Shown in pieces: positions 17,611 through 30,354 of a DNA stretch of 64,000 bases. The DNA is taken from assembly GCA_001931905.2 (NCBI GenBank), contig MSJI02000809.1:1-64000 (forward strand), in the 5' to 3' direction. The translations under genes and the position numbers were made by a program. Under the pieces are notes generated by a model that saw only the letters and a list, made by a program, of their open reading frames with translations, was not told the DNA's origin and searched no databases. Source of the stretch: Cladosporium sp. IMV 00045 (Eukaryota > Ascomycota > Dothideomycetes > Cladosporiales > Cladosporiaceae). The first letter of the stretch is position 1; each line of letters begins with the position of its first letter.

Positions 17611-20600
17611 CTACCTCTTCAGCGTCTTCTGCTTCTCCGCACTCTCCACCACCTTCCTCTTGACCAACAGCCCCTTCCTCTCCCTCACCCTATCAACATA
17701 CCTCTTCGCCACATTCTCCTTATCCGCCTTCTCGCCCAAATCCTCCAACTCCTCCTCGGTGAAAGGCACCCAGAACGGATCCTCATCGAGCATCTCAAAG
17801 CCCTCAAAAACCAATTGAGGCGCCGCAGCCCCCGAAGTGCGCTTCCTAATCTCATCGCTGAAACCAAACGACTCCGAAACGGGAAGGAGAGCCAGAATCG
17901 TGAAATTCGGCGACGGCTCGAGCAGGAACTCCTCCACGATGCGGCCGCGCCGCCGCGTGATGACCGAGTACACGCGGCCGAGCACGTCGGCGCTGGCCTG
18001 GATTTCGCACGAGTACATGGCGAGCATGATGCGCGGGCTCCAGTCGAGGAAGCCGGTGCGGATGGCGTCGCGGACGGTGCGGATGATCTCGCCCGTCAGC
18101 CGGCCCATGCTCTGGCTGGCTTCGGCGTCGGTGACGTTGGTGGTGACGGTTTCGAGGAAGACGGCGACGCCTTGCGTGGGCTCGTTGCACAGGGGGCCTT
18201 GGTGGGTGGAGAGCTGGAAGGCGTAGGCGATTTTGTCCGCGAAGGTGGTCGTGTGTTTGCCTGTGGACATGGTTTCGGAGGAGGCGTTGGCTTCTTGGTT
18301 TTCGAGGAGGCTGGGAGAGGGGATGGTTAGCTTGGGGATCTTGGTTCGTCGGTCTGGTGTTCAGATACTCACAATTTGTTGCAGATGCCGTCGCCGGTTG
18401 CGTCGATCAGGAGGTTGGGGCCGACTCGGCGTGGGCCGAAGGCCGTGATCTTGTCAACGACATCTTTCCAGATCTCCTTGTCGTGTTTCTCCTCCGCGAA
18501 CGCCTTCGTCAGGCCTTCCCTGAACTCATCCTTGCTGAGAACTTGGCCAGCCTCGGCGGAAGTGTCTTCGGCCTCAATCTCCTGCTCCCCGATTTCTTCG
18601 CCTTCAGCAGCAATGTCGCCATCAGCACCGGCGTTGTTGTTGCGCTCTTGCTCTTGAGCAACGCGCTCGGAGTAAAGTCGCTTGACAGCGCCAGTGTGCT
18701 TGACCAGGAATTCGGTGACTGGTGCAGGAAGGGGCACAACTCTCAGACGAACAGAAACTTGCTTGCTGGTGGTAAGGGCCTCGACTCTACCTCTTCCAAG
18801 CGTGGGATCTCTCGGAGAGTTCATTTCTTCAGCTCGCACGATGCTCTCTCTGTAAGGCACGATGGCCTCTCCGGCTTGGATATCGCAGCGTGCGAAACGT
18901 TCTCTCAAGTCTTTCAAACAGCGCTCGAGATGCAGTTCACCCGCCGTTAGGATCACGTGCTCACCACTCTCGAGTTGCTCGTACACCATTGCTGGGTCGG
19001 AGTGTTCGAGAAGTTTGAGACCACGAATCATCTTGTCGAGATCGCCTGGGAACGCAGGCTCAAGCGCCACACGCACGATCGGTGCATTGGTCGAGATGGC
19101 CGAGGTAGATGACAGGTTGGGTGCGCCGTCAAGGGTCGAGCAAATTGTTCCGGATTTCAAGATCGCGCCGTCAAGTCCTGCGATACCAACAACGTTGCCG
19201 GCAGGCACTGAGTTGAGAGATTCGAGCCCTCTTCCCATGAGCAAGTAAAGTGCAGTAATCGTGACCTTCTTCGGCTGCGGTGCGGCATGAGGTCTGGCTG
19301 GTGAGAATTTAGGAGGCAGAACGTAGACCTCATCTCCCACAGTAAGTGTGCCGGAAAAGAGTCTTGCAAAGCCGATCAGGTGCTCTGGATCTGCTGGCTC
19401 TTCTTCCGGTGCGCCATCGTTTTCGCCCTCGTCTTCGTTGTCGCCAATCGCAACGGTGCTGAGGGCAGCTGTCATGGATTCAGTACCATTGTCACCGTTT
19501 GCGAGGGCCTGTGCCTTTGCGATTTCAGCACGCTTTTTCCGGCCGAGCTCCTGAGCTTCTTCTGCAGTCAATGCACCTCCTCTTCGCTTGTTTGTTGGCA
19601 ACTCGCTCTCGGGGATCGAGACCATTTTACTAACATATGCCACTGTCGGTTCGCCCAAAGTAGCATCTGACTTGATCATTGCATTTCGAATGTTTGAAGC
19701 AATGTGTTCGTGTCCAGGTGATGCATCTAGAAGGTCAGGAGCTCGTGCCGCCTGAGCTGTGTGAGGAGAAGGTAGCGTCTGGGTTACTGAAACCAACACT
19801 GCAGTGCTCAAAGGCAGCCAGGCCGAGAATACAGCGCCGAGTAGAGCCTTAGGATCCCGAGATCTCAAGACATGCGTGGGAATGTTGAGGCTGAGGCCTT
19901 TTGTGATCTTTTCAAGAAGAGCCGGATCACCCTTGTTGTTCGGACCGCCCATGGTAGCCTCGTAGACAGCCCAGATGTTCTCTAGCACAAGCTGCACAAA
20001 CATGGGTTTCAAGTTGCGGCCTTTCAGATGCTTCGATGCTAGTACTCGCTTCGTCTTGGGGTCGAGATAATAGTCACCCCATAATACCTTCTCCAGAACT
20101 TGTCGCTTGATGCCGAGCTTCTTCTCATATAATGCGGCAAATTGTCTAGGTGTGAATGCCCATCCGTCAATGGCAGAACTGAAGATGACGTTGTTCCTCT
20201 CCGGCTCAAAGTAGATGTCGTCGTCCTCCTTCTCTTCGTACTCCGCAGGTGTTCCGCTGACCACAACTCCTCCTTCATCTTCTTCAAGGCCAGCTTTTTG
20301 CTCGCCATCAGCTTTCGCGTTGAGCTTTTCGTCGATACGCTCTCGCCAACGCAGATCGTCTTCCATGCGTTCGCCTAGAGCAAAGCTTCCCATGACCGCA
20401 TTCACTTGCTCGAGGAGTTTTTGAAGGTGAGTATTAGCCTCTGCTGGTGACAGCTTGAGTTCGGTAATCAAGCGATCCATCTTGTTGATGACCAACAAGG
20501 GTTTCAGTTTCTCTGTGTATGTTTGTCGAAGTACTGTGACCGTCTGAGAACATACACCCTCCACAGCATCGACCAGGACGATAGCACCGTCACATAACCG

Positions 20601-21061
20601 CGAAGCTGTTGAGACCTCTGAGCTGAAATCGATGTGGCCGGGTGAATCGATCAGGTTGATCAAGTATTCCTTGGACTCTGGTGGTGCTTCGGGTGAAGTT
20701 CGTCTGAGAAGTGAAAAGAAGAGTGAAATGGCGGAGCTTTCCATGGTGATTCCTCGTAGTTGTTCATCTGGTCGAGAATCGAGGTAGCGGATCTTGCCCG
20801 CTTGTTTTGATGAGATGACTCCATTTGTGGCGATCAAGGCGTCGCTGAGAGATGTCTTGCCGTGGTCCTAGATTGATTGTGAGTGAATGGAACAACATCT
20901 CCACGACTTCTCATCACATACCACGTGAGCAAGGATGCAGATCTGTAAGGCATTAGCTATAGGAATATCAATGGAAACCATGCTGTTATCTGACTCACGT
21001 TGCGAATGCCGTCGCCTTGCTGCTGGAGTTGGACCAGCTTTTCGGGTGGTACGACAGGCAT
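17611..21061 (-). CDS. efl1: EFL1/Ria1, elongation factor-like GTPase of 60S maturation, 1092 aa
   Basis: Four exons: 21061-20999, 20942-20922 (only 21 nt), 20867-18373 and 18310-17611. Introns are 56, 54 and 62 nt with GTGAGT, GTATGT and GTGAGT donors. The joined frame reads IRN-ICILAHV-DHGKTSLSD across the first two junctions, placing the P loop AHVDHGKT near 26-33. Next come RGITMESSAIS (G2), DSPGHIDFS (G3) and NKMDR (G4), then EF-2-like domains with a family-specific acidic insertion. The C-terminus has SMGRLTGEIIRTVRDA and YSCEIQASADVLGRVYSVI, typical of EF-G domain V. Length fits the family (yeast 1110). Efl1 with Sdo1/SBDS releases Tif6 from cytoplasmic pre-60S particles. It is divergent from the PH-domain gene. 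Confidence 0.96.
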
Positions 21062-21641
21062 GTTGAGTGACTGCTTTGGCTTTTACCAAACAGTTCCGGG
21101 GTTGTTTCAAGTGAAACAGGTGGTACTATATATCTAGTACAACTCCTCTGCTAGAGAAGAATTGTTAACTCTGTGTAAGCATTTCTCATGCTGCAGTAGA
21201 CTTTCCCCGCAGAATGAGATACGTCATGGCCAGCGGGCGCTGGTGGATCCTGAGGCAGACATGAGACAGCGACCGAACTTCGAGGCCATGTGAAACTCGA
21301 GCCACCCCTCGAAGACCGTTGACGACTGTCTCTCCTCTTCCTCACAACAACAATAATATCACCGTCCCTGGCGCAACGCCTATACTCCTCCCAGTCAACA
21401 CCCTCTTTTCCCTTTTCGTCACTCCCTCAATGCCACCCTAACTCCCCTTTGTCCCTCTCGATGGTTACAACAGACAGTGTCGCAGTGATCGTCGAGTCTA
21501 GCCATATTGTCTGCTGCAGCCCGCGAACTCAATTCAGGTCAACAATCAACCCGCCCCTGGACCAGACCCACGCTTCTTCACACCTACATCCTCGCCTGCC
21601 TCTTGCCACAGTCACTCGCTTTGACTGCTCAGCAATGCACC
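21062..21641. other. Divergent promoter of EFL1 and the PH-domain gene
   Basis: This 580-bp region contains CT-rich tracts (about 21350-21440) and no convincing coding sequence. The frame of the downstream gene is open upstream to about 21507 but has no earlier ATG in good context. Confidence 0.5.
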
Positions 21642-23030
21642 ATGACCGACCCGGCACCACAAACGCAACCCAAGGCCATTCCCGCCAATAGCTCCAAGCC
21701 GACTCCTCCGTCGAACCTCGCCATTCCCAAGTCGGTTTCAGGCCTGAAGCCAGGTCAGGGCCTGTCCGTAGACACGGCGTCTCCAGTCCAACAGAATGGA
21801 AGTTATGAGTTCGATCGCATAATCAAAGCCGGCGAAGTGCTTAAGCGCACGCGAAAGACAAAGGTGTGTGGAAACCAAGCATTCCTTCTCCGTATGAAAC
21901 AACTTGCTGAGACGTGCTCGTGCTAGTCCTGGAAACCTATATACATAGTCCTCCGCCCTAATATCCTGTCGATCTACCGCGACTCTTCCGAATCCAAATT
22001 GAAGCACCAAATCATCCTGGCCGATCTCACAGCTGTTGCACGACAGAAAGACCCTAAACGAAAAGGCAAGCATGTCTTTGGTCTGTTCTCGCCGTCGAGG
22101 AATTTCCACCTCGAGGCTCACACAGATGTGGACGCGCAGGAATGGGTGGAACGGATAAGAGATTCGGCGCGGATGGATGAGCACGAGGAGGAGATTTCGC
22201 TGGCTAGTCCCAGCGGTGCTAAGAGCACATACCAAGGCTTTGAACGGAGCAGGGCTCTCAGTCCTTCAGCTTTGGTTACTAGTGACGACAGGAGCGGCGG
22301 TTACAGCAGTTCCGACGCCGAGGCTTTCGGTCCCAGTTCATATAAATTGCCCAAACGCCGCGATAATGCAAGCATCACTGGGGCCGCCAGACGTCCTTCT
22401 CAAATCGAATACTCTGGCGCAGAAGGATACGGCTCGTACAGCGACTTCAGCGACTCGCTGGGTCCCACTGCTCGCATGAGTGCGCTTTCTTTGTCCCATT
22501 CGGACGGTCGACCCGCCACGAGTTCTGCACAACACACTTCTCCAACTTCGACCAAAATCCATTCCGTCTACGGACCAGTCCCGCAACGCCCAGCAGCAGG
22601 CCAAAGAAATCCCTCCCAGGTTTCCGCCAATCAAGTGGATGCTGCCCCCAAACCATCAGTCCCAGAAGATCAGGAGCGTGTAGTCTACCACAACTGGATC
22701 TTATTACTGAGGCCAAAACGAGGCGTGCGACAGTGGAAGAAAGTGTGGATGGTAGTCCGCCCTAAAGCCCTTGCCTTGTACAAGAACGAAGACGAATATC
22801 GGCCGCTGCTCATCCTCCCGTTCGAGAGCATCATCGATGCCGTGGAGATCGATCCAATCAGCAAGAGCAAACAATACTGTCTTCAAGTCATAAGCGAGGA
22901 GCGGAACTATCGTTTCTGCGCTCTAGACGAAGAGTGTTTGAACAGATGGCTCGGCGCGTTCAAGAGCGTGCTGAGCAAACGAAAAGCAGCGAACAGGGAT
23001 GTTGCTGCGACTGCAACCGTCGGTTCATGA
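21642..23030 (+). CDS. Tandem PH-domain protein (Opy1/TAPP-like), 441 aa
   Basis: Exon 1 is 21642-21863 and exon 2 is 21927-23030; the 63-nt intron has GTGTGT...GCTAG. The junction reads KRTRKTK-SWKPIYIVLRP, the first two strands of a PH domain. PH1 covers about residues 56-165 (ending DAQEWVERIRDSA). A Ser-rich linker of about 130 residues follows, then PH2 from VVYHNWILLLRPKRGVRQWKKVW to the end (CLNRWLGAFKSVL). This two-PH architecture matches yeast Opy1, a PI(4,5)P2 sensor that attenuates PI4P 5-kinase, and animal TAPP proteins. The KxWKxxWxVVRP pattern suits phosphoinositide binding at the plasma membrane. The architecture is clear; the specific orthology is a guess. Confidence 0.85.
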
Positions 23031-23231
23031 CGAAGGAACCACTACCCTAAGCCTTGGGTCCATTTCGTACTTCTATTTCTCTATCTTCTATTTTTCTTTA
23101 TTCCCTTTGTGATACCCACATTCAGCCCTACCAGCGGCCAAAGGTGACAGAAATCTTGTATCAGGTACCCAACAACAAAAATGTATTCTTCTCTTTCCTT
23201 TTTTTATTTTTCCTCCTCACCTTCCACCACT

Positions 23232-26200
23232 CTACTTCCTATGCTGCCTCCCATACTCAAACAGCACAATCGCCGCCGCAGTCTGCACGTTCAAGCTCCT
23301 CGTAACGCCAATCTGTGGAATCTCCACCAGCATATCGCACTCCCCCAGCACCGCAGCAGGCATTCCCTCCCTCTCACTGCCCAGCACCAGAATCGTCTTG
23401 GGCGGCAGCGCAGCCTTCGCCTCGCCGAGCAGCACGCTGCGATCCGTCTGCTCGATCCCCACGACCGTCCAGCCCTCGCTTTTCTTCTTAGCCATCCAGC
23501 CCGACATGTCCCCCACCGTCAGCGGCATGATGTCGACGTGGTTGTGCGAGCTGACGCTGACGGACGTGAAGTCCTTCTCCGCGATGATGCGCGGGTCGCG
23601 CACGTACATGGCCTGCGCGCCGAAGATCTCCGACACGCGGCTGAGCCCGCCGAGGTTGTAGGGGTTTTCGATCAGGGAGGCGACGAGCAGGAGGTCGTGC
23701 TTGCTGCTGTTTTGGGTGGAAGCGGAGTCTTCGACGAGGCTGGTTTTGAGGTACGCGGTGCCTTTGGTTTGCAGCGCGATGGCTTCGTCTTGCGTCATTT
23801 GTTTGGGGCCCAGGAGGGAGGGGGTGGGAGAGGGTTCGGGTTCGGCGCGCGGGGGTTTGGGGATGGCGCCGCCGAGGGGCATGCAGGTTTCTGGCCAGGA
23901 GGTGGCGGTGGGCAGTTTGGCGTCGTTGGCGCGGAGGTCGAGGAAGTCCTGGTGAGTGGTGTAGGGCGGACGGGTGTAGTCGAGGTCCGTCCAGAGGCCT
24001 TCCACCAGGTTGGTCATGGTGTGGTCTGAGACCGGGTCGAATTTGCCCATGACCCGCTCTGCTGGCGGGTCGCCGAAGCGCGGTAGGCTGCGTATGTAGT
24101 CGTCCAGAGCGACGTATGCCGGGTTGTCCTGCACGGCCGCCCAGCCCTTTGCGCGCGCGTGGTCCATGAGTTGCGGGAAAGCCCACTGCGCTTCGTGTCT
24201 GATGACGATTTTGGCGCTGGATGAGAGAGCGACGAAGATGGTCGCGAGGCTCTGCGCGAACTCCTCGGTGCCCGACTGTTCTTTGGCCAGCATGACACCC
24301 ATCTTCATGAGCGAGGCGATGAATTTGGGGTTCGACTGGTGGTCTTTCGTGGTCAACATGTCGAGTGTCTGGGAGCGGAGGTCCGGATGGCAGATCTGGA
24401 TGCGGACGATCGCCCACTCCATGAGATATCTGAAGCGCGGCAAGGGCTCAAGGGCCAGAATGTAGAAAAAGTCTTTCACCAGGGGGTCAAGCACATCCCT
24501 ACTCATAGTTGCTGTGAGCTGCTCGAAACACAACAGTACGACTTCGAGCTGGAGAGTGGTCTTCCAAGCAGTCATCGTTGGTGGCGGGTTCTTCTGTCTC
24601 TTCCAACGTGCGATGATCGTCTCTAGGAGTGATTGAAGAATCTCGGGGCGCTGCGAGCCCAGGCGGCTGATAAGGTCGAGGTATGCAGCAAATCCATAAC
24701 CCTCACCTTTGCCGAAGTACTGTTCTCTGCAGAAAGCCTCGGACTCGTTAAGCGCAGTCGAGAGTAGTGGGATGGTCGCATACTCCATGCGCAGATCAAT
24801 GCCAGGTTCGGGAGGGTTCTGGGCGACCCTAAGAAGCGGCTCTTCGATGTCCAAGATGGAAGCCGCCTCGGGGGTTGTCAGCACGGCTTCTCTGATCGAA
24901 GCCATTACAGGCGTTAACAAGAAGCTTCGTCTCTGAGCCAAGTCCAGAATACGAGGCAGCGTCGCGGCAACCAGATCACGAAGGCCAGACTCGTCATTTT
25001 GAAGTACTGCGCGGAAGACGCTTGGGTTGAAGAAAACAAGAGGGACCTTGATGAGGAGTGCGCGAGGGTATTCCAGGTATTCAAGATCAGACCAGATATC
25101 TTCGAGACTGTTTTGCAGCTGAGTATTTGTCTGAGATGTGGCAGGTGACATCAGAAGTAGTAGGTCGTCGCACTTCTTGACAGCTTCGTTCGTCTTGATG
25201 TCTCTCTGCGAGTCGACTGGTGATATGGCGGTACCCGAGTGTGATGACGACAATGTTTGTGTGTGGTACTCAGCTGCAGCCTTTAGTCTTTCAAGTCGGC
25301 TTTGAGCAATAGTAGACAGTTCTGTGGCCTCAGAGCGGCTCTCTGACAAGTTGTAGATTGACCAGCATTGGATGACCAAGTAATCCGTCGCCAGTTCAGG
25401 CAAAGTCCTTAGTCCAGAGACAAACAGCAGGCTCTCAATTTGTTCCTTCGTGAGAGTCAGGCTCTCCGTTTGTTCGAATGCTAGCCTAATGCCTCTGATC
25501 AGATGCACGGCAGAATATGCGAAGATCGTCGCGTGCTTCCGGGTCAGGAAACCAAGCAATGCATCAATCAAGGCACCTCGACCATAGGCACCAGTCTGAT
25601 TGATAAAGCTTCCAACAAACGTAGCGACCCTGTCCCCATGGCGGCAGGACAGATTCCTGCCATGCAGCTTCGTCGAAGAAACGAAGAGGTGGCCTTCCAT
25701 AGCCCAAGGAAGGAAAGCTTCAGAGACGAAGTCTGCGAGGCCTTCAGGAAACCTCGATGAGAACAGGTCTGAACGCAAAATCCAGTCTCCGATAAACTTG
25801 CGGTTCTGGTCCTGGGTCTGGGGGGCCAAAGCGGTGGCCAAGAGCGCATACAGCCACTTTGATTGGATGACCGAGTCTGCGGATGCAAGCAGGTTCAAGT
25901 CCCGCTCGCATTCGACGACGAGGTTTGCGTATCTTGCGAGCACGAGGGTCTCGAAAACAGCGCAGTAGCGGCTGTACTGGTAACTGATGGTATTTGGTGA
26001 TGCTGATTGCTCATTAGTCGAGGTTTGAACCACATTGTTGACGAGTTGAGACTCTTTTCGATAGGAGGAAAAGCCGGGACAGTACTCTGTGGAAGAGAAT
26101 GGGGAAAGGGAAAAGGTTGAGTGATGCTGTCGACTTACCAGTGCCTTTATTTGTCACTGCGTTTAGCTTTCCCTGCTCAACAGCGAGCGCTACTGATCGC

Positions 26201-27066
26201 TTCAGAATGTCAAGACACATTTTGCGGCGCTCAGCATCACCATGGCGAAGTCCAGAGACAAGCGGCTCCCAGTACCCATCGTCTACAAGATCAATCGCCG
26301 AAAGATCAAGATCGTCCGAAGCGGCCAGTAAACGCATCCAAAGGGCGTAGCCCAGCGTCTGTTGAAGCTTCGCGTCTTGTGTATTGATAAGAGAGCTGAG
26401 AGTTGCTCGCACATTATTGAGGTCTCTTTGTGCTGCTGATGAGCTTGAGAAGAGCGAGAATACCAAGTCTCGGGCAGCCAATGCGGTAGATTTGTTTGGG
26501 TGATGAAGGAATACCAAGGCACTTCGAAAAAGTGCATCTTCCTGACTTTCTGTACGGCCGGTAGGTGCTGCAATCTTGGCAAATCGCAGCCATTGTAACG
26601 CAACGTCCGATGATGTGTCTTCGTTGCCGTCCGCGGTCTCAGCAGCATCAGGCCCAAGTGATTCCGCGGGTTTTTGGCTTGCGGGCTCGGCGAGGTACTT
26701 CGCGGCTTTCGTCACTAATTGGCTCGACAGATCGGAAGATTGGTCGAGTAGCGATGCTACGCTCTCAGGCGAGCCTTGCTCGATCCTTGTCGTAAGGACC
26801 TGAAGCAATTCTTCTTTCAATGTGGCATCGTTTCGTCCGCCAACCAACTCTACGGCCACGCTTGCTGCGGCTTCATCGAAGCTAGAACGCAGTCTGACGG
26901 TGAGTTCCCTGGCAATAACAGATTGCTGAGCCTCCGGAATGGTCTTGAGTAGCACACCTGCAGTCTGTGCTCCTGAGGTTGAAAAGTTGTGAGCCATGAT
27001 TGTTGCCAGACCCCAGCGTGAGGATTTTTGAAAGAGCCTTCTAAATATGTTGTTGGCCAGGCGCAT
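23232..27066 (-). CDS. trm3: TRM3, tRNA (guanosine-18-2'-O)-methyltransferase, 1260 aa
   Basis: Exon 1 is 27066-26139 and exon 2 is 26086-23232; the 52-nt intron is GTAAGT...CACAG. About 1000 residues of alpha-helical repeat precede a C-terminal SpoU/SPOUT domain of about 170 residues: NPYNLGGLSRVSEIFGA (motif 1 region), VLGSEREGMPAAVL (motif 2) and IPQIGVTRSLNVQTAAA with LFEYGRQ (motif 3, the knot). This is the Trm3/TARBP1 layout, the enzyme that makes Gm18 in cytosolic tRNAs. Two starts are possible: the ATG at 27066 adds a 23-residue basic, amphipathic N-terminus (RRLFQKSSRW) resembling a mitochondrial signal; the ATG at 26997 (MAHNF) has a better context (ACAATCATGG). The gene is convergent with the PH-domain gene and divergent from the next gene. 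Confidence 0.93.
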
Positions 27067-27435
27067 CAGACAGCATGGCACAATCAATCAATTCTGAAAT
27101 TCGAGTCTCACTTTTCAAGCTATTCACATGTATTGCACGTAAATTCTCGCCTCGCCGTCGTTTTGTGGTGCTAATTTCTCATTGGCTGGCGTTGGTGAGC
27201 GGGCCCATGCGTCTGCTCCTGATTTCGGCATTCTACAACCTGCTGTCTCGCGTACCTTCAACTTGTGCGTCACCCTACCCTAACCTTCGCCTTCGGTCCA
27301 AGTAAAGATGCAATTTTGGCTGAGTGAAATGCCTTAGTCGATCGCCCATCGATTTGATCTTTTTCGCGTCTCGTTTCAGCCCAAAATCTCCGACGTGGTC
27401 GAGACGACGCCCAGTGCGCCGAGCTTCTGCTTACA
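27067..27435. other. Divergent promoter of TRM3 and the 27436 gene
   Basis: 369 bp without a gene. It contains a short ACCCTACCCTAACC stretch near 27269-27282, too brief to be a telomeric repeat. Confidence 0.45.
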
Positions 27436-30354
27436 ATGGCGACAATCGCGAACGTAGACTGGGGCCACCCAGCACCGGCAGAATATGTGCCGGCCTTTGG
27501 TACTGGAAGTTATAGCACTGCACAGAGCGCAGACGATGCCCATGTGTCTTATCTGTTGCGAGGCGATCCAATGCCTTCCAATTCCCGGCTCCAAGAGGGC
27601 GCTGCTGAGGACGATGACACAAGTAATGAACATCCTGGCTCGCAAACCCAAACCCAAACAACCTCTGCAGTCAAGTCGAACGAGAATCTCACCAGTGAAG
27701 ACCCACGCATGGGATTTATGATACCTCCTACGAAACTGGAGAATCTTGAGCAAAGGCAGCATTCTCAGTCAACTTCTCATGGCGAACTCCCGGAGTATAC
27801 CAGAGGCGTTGCAGACTACTATCAAATGTACGAGCCTGAGAGGCGTCAAGGTCCCGTAAAGCCAAAACCTGAACCTTCCCATCCTCGTCTCTTTCGACCA
27901 TTTGCGTTGAATGAGGAAGTGGATACAATGACGGACCACTGGAGATTGCCACCCATCATGGGATCGTACTTGCTTTTCCCCAACAAAAAGGTCAAGTACA
28001 ACCCTATACCTCCCAAGCTAGAGTTTGTTCGAGAGAAGATATTCCGAATGGAGGAACCGATCTTGTTGAAGAACAGCCAAGAGGTAGCCGACTATACACC
28101 TCACATCACCAACCTTTGGCGTCATTCCGTTCAAAGATACGAGGTCTGCCAGAATGGTCTGCAAGTTGAATACTGGCATTGCCGTAGCAAGCAGAGGAGA
28201 AAGCACGCTTTTGACAAGGTCAGAGGGCCACCCAAGGGCATCAGAAACAGGGAGAAGAAATTCAAAGCATTGTTTGGTACGCTCCTTGGGTACAAATGAG
28301 TATCACATTGGGGTCGACGCTGACAATTAGCAGGACAACAATCTACATGTCAAATGCGGTTGCGTGTGACTTCATTCACAATACACGCCGACACCCCAGG
28401 CGACCACAGTAGCTGGGGCCATTGCAAATGCGTGCCGGAGTGGGTGCATTTCAAACGTGCTTGTGTTGACAGAGAATTCACCGAGCATACTCACGAGCAA
28501 GAAATCCTTGAAAAGTACAAACATTCTGAAGGCATCTCTGTCCTGACTAAACTCAAAGTTGAAGAGGGGAACAGCTCTGCCTCAGTGGTCAAATGGCTGA
28601 AAAAGGAATGCGGCGACAGGTTGAAAGAGGCTCATAGATTCGATAAGGTTGATGTCGCCAATTACATCAAACTATGGAAAGCACAGAACCCTGATCTTGT
28701 ATTACGCGAGGAGGTGCCGGAGGACAGCGAGGAGATGACTACGATGAGGCGTTGCGTTGATGCTATTCTCGAAGCAGATGCGGACCCTCTTCGCGCGGCA
28801 TTGAGAGAAGTTTGCAAGGACTCACACGACGTTACGAAAAGAGCCTTGGCTGTCCTTGAGAAGAAAGCCTCTGAAAAATCTGCTCCAAGAAAGGAAGAAG
28901 CGCAAGAACCGTGGAAACTCACAGAAGGCGCCGCTGCCATTTTAAACGTTTCTTTGCCTGGACAGGAAGAACTAAAGAAGAACTACGGCTCACTCGGTCC
29001 TCTCGAAGACTCTTTGGAAACCAGTCGCGCCTTTGGGATGCGAGTTTCTGCTGGAAGAGCTGGAGTCTTTGTGCCTATAACAACTCTAGGCCCTCCACCA
29101 AATCAAGATACGAGACCATCTGTTCCACATTTGGCCCCGGCGCCATCACAGCAGCGACCACAGCAGCAACCACAGCAGCAACCACAGCATCAACCACAAC
29201 ATCAACCACAGCAGACTATGCCTGGCGTCCAGCCACATACACAGAGCGCGCCATTAGCACAAGCCCCACGCAATCAATCTCAACACTCGATACCAACGCC
29301 TACAGGCCAAATGCAACCCACCCAACAGCCTCCTCAAAATGTTGAAATACGATACATGTACGTACAACAACCTCCCCCGCCACCACCTCGAACGTATGCG
29401 TCGGTACATAACATTACGGTATCGTTGGAGATTCCTTCGTGTCGCTCGTCGGGGTGTCAGCAGTGCACGCCTTTGGGACCTAGAAACCTGAGGGGTCGTA
29501 CCTTTTTCTTCCAAGGTCGACTACACAGTGAAGCGCACTTTTTGCAATTGCAGGCTCTACTTCGCAACCCCATGCAGATACTGAACGAAGGCTATTCCGG
29601 CATACTCTCTAAGGATGCCCGTACTTTCATCAATCCTGTGGAGAGGCCACCGGGGTCAAACGAACAGCCAGGGCAGCCAGGGCAGCCCCCGAGCACAACG
29701 CCAACCACTACGCCTTCTCAACATCCACCTCAGCAGTCGCCTCAGCAGCCTCCCCAACACATGCCTCAATATCATCATCATCCAGGTGTCGTACCTCACC
29801 CACAGCCTCAGCCACGCGGCATGAATGGTCAATCCCATTCAGCTCAGTACAATCAAGCCATAGCACGGGCACGGGCGCAGGCGCAGTATCATCAACCGCC
29901 CAGCCAGACAGCGCCGGGCCAAACCCAAGCAGGTGCCTCTCAGATGCAAGCTCAGCCGCCTGGTTCAGAGGCAGCACCTAGAACATCTCACGTCTCTGAA
30001 TCCCCCTTGGCTCCTACACGTAACGGAGACAGCGATTATGAGCAGCGGCAGGTTCATTCTACGCCGATTTCCATTTACGATCAACCATTGCCAGTGCCTA
30101 TGTCTAGACCTCGCGAGGACGACGGTGAAGATGACGGCGAGGAGCCACCCGCGAAACGGCAGAGGCAGCAACCCCGAGGTGAGCGATACGGAGACGAGCT
30201 GAACGAGGGGCAGATGCAGATCAAGGAGGAGGAGGAGGTAGAAGAAGGAGGAGAAGGGGATGAAGAAGGAGATCACGAAGGAGTAGCAGAAGGCGAAGGC
30301 AGTGAAGTGGCAATGCAAGAAGAAGACGAGGAAGCGGAATCGGAAGCTTCATGA
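27436..30354 (+). CDS. Gln/Pro-rich nuclear-type protein with a Cys/His region, 953 aa
   Basis: Exon 1 is 27436-28276 and exon 2 is 28334-30354; the 57-nt intron has GTACGC, a CTGAC branch and TTAGCAG. Residues about 200-350 form the most ordered part: RYEVCQNGLQVEYWHCRSKQ, then the spliced segment FGQQSTCQMRLRV and ..HADTPG. The C...C...C...H spacing recalls FAR1/WRKY-GCM-type zinc folds used by transposase-derived DNA-binding proteins, though I cannot prove this. Helical, acidic stretches follow (about 370-500). Then comes a long low-complexity tail with Gln/Pro/His repeats, a KRQRQQ basic patch and a final run dominated by Glu. Such tails are typical of transcriptional regulators. It is probably a nuclear protein of unknown function. 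The intact frame across the intron supports the model. Confidence 0.7.
29149..29216 (+). repeat. In-frame CAR-type microsatellite coding Gln/Pro/His
   Basis: Imperfect repeats of cagcaaccacag lie inside the preceding gene and encode alternating QQP and HQP units. All length changes would be in threes or sixes if the frame is kept, so the tract could vary in length between strains. Confidence 0.75.
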
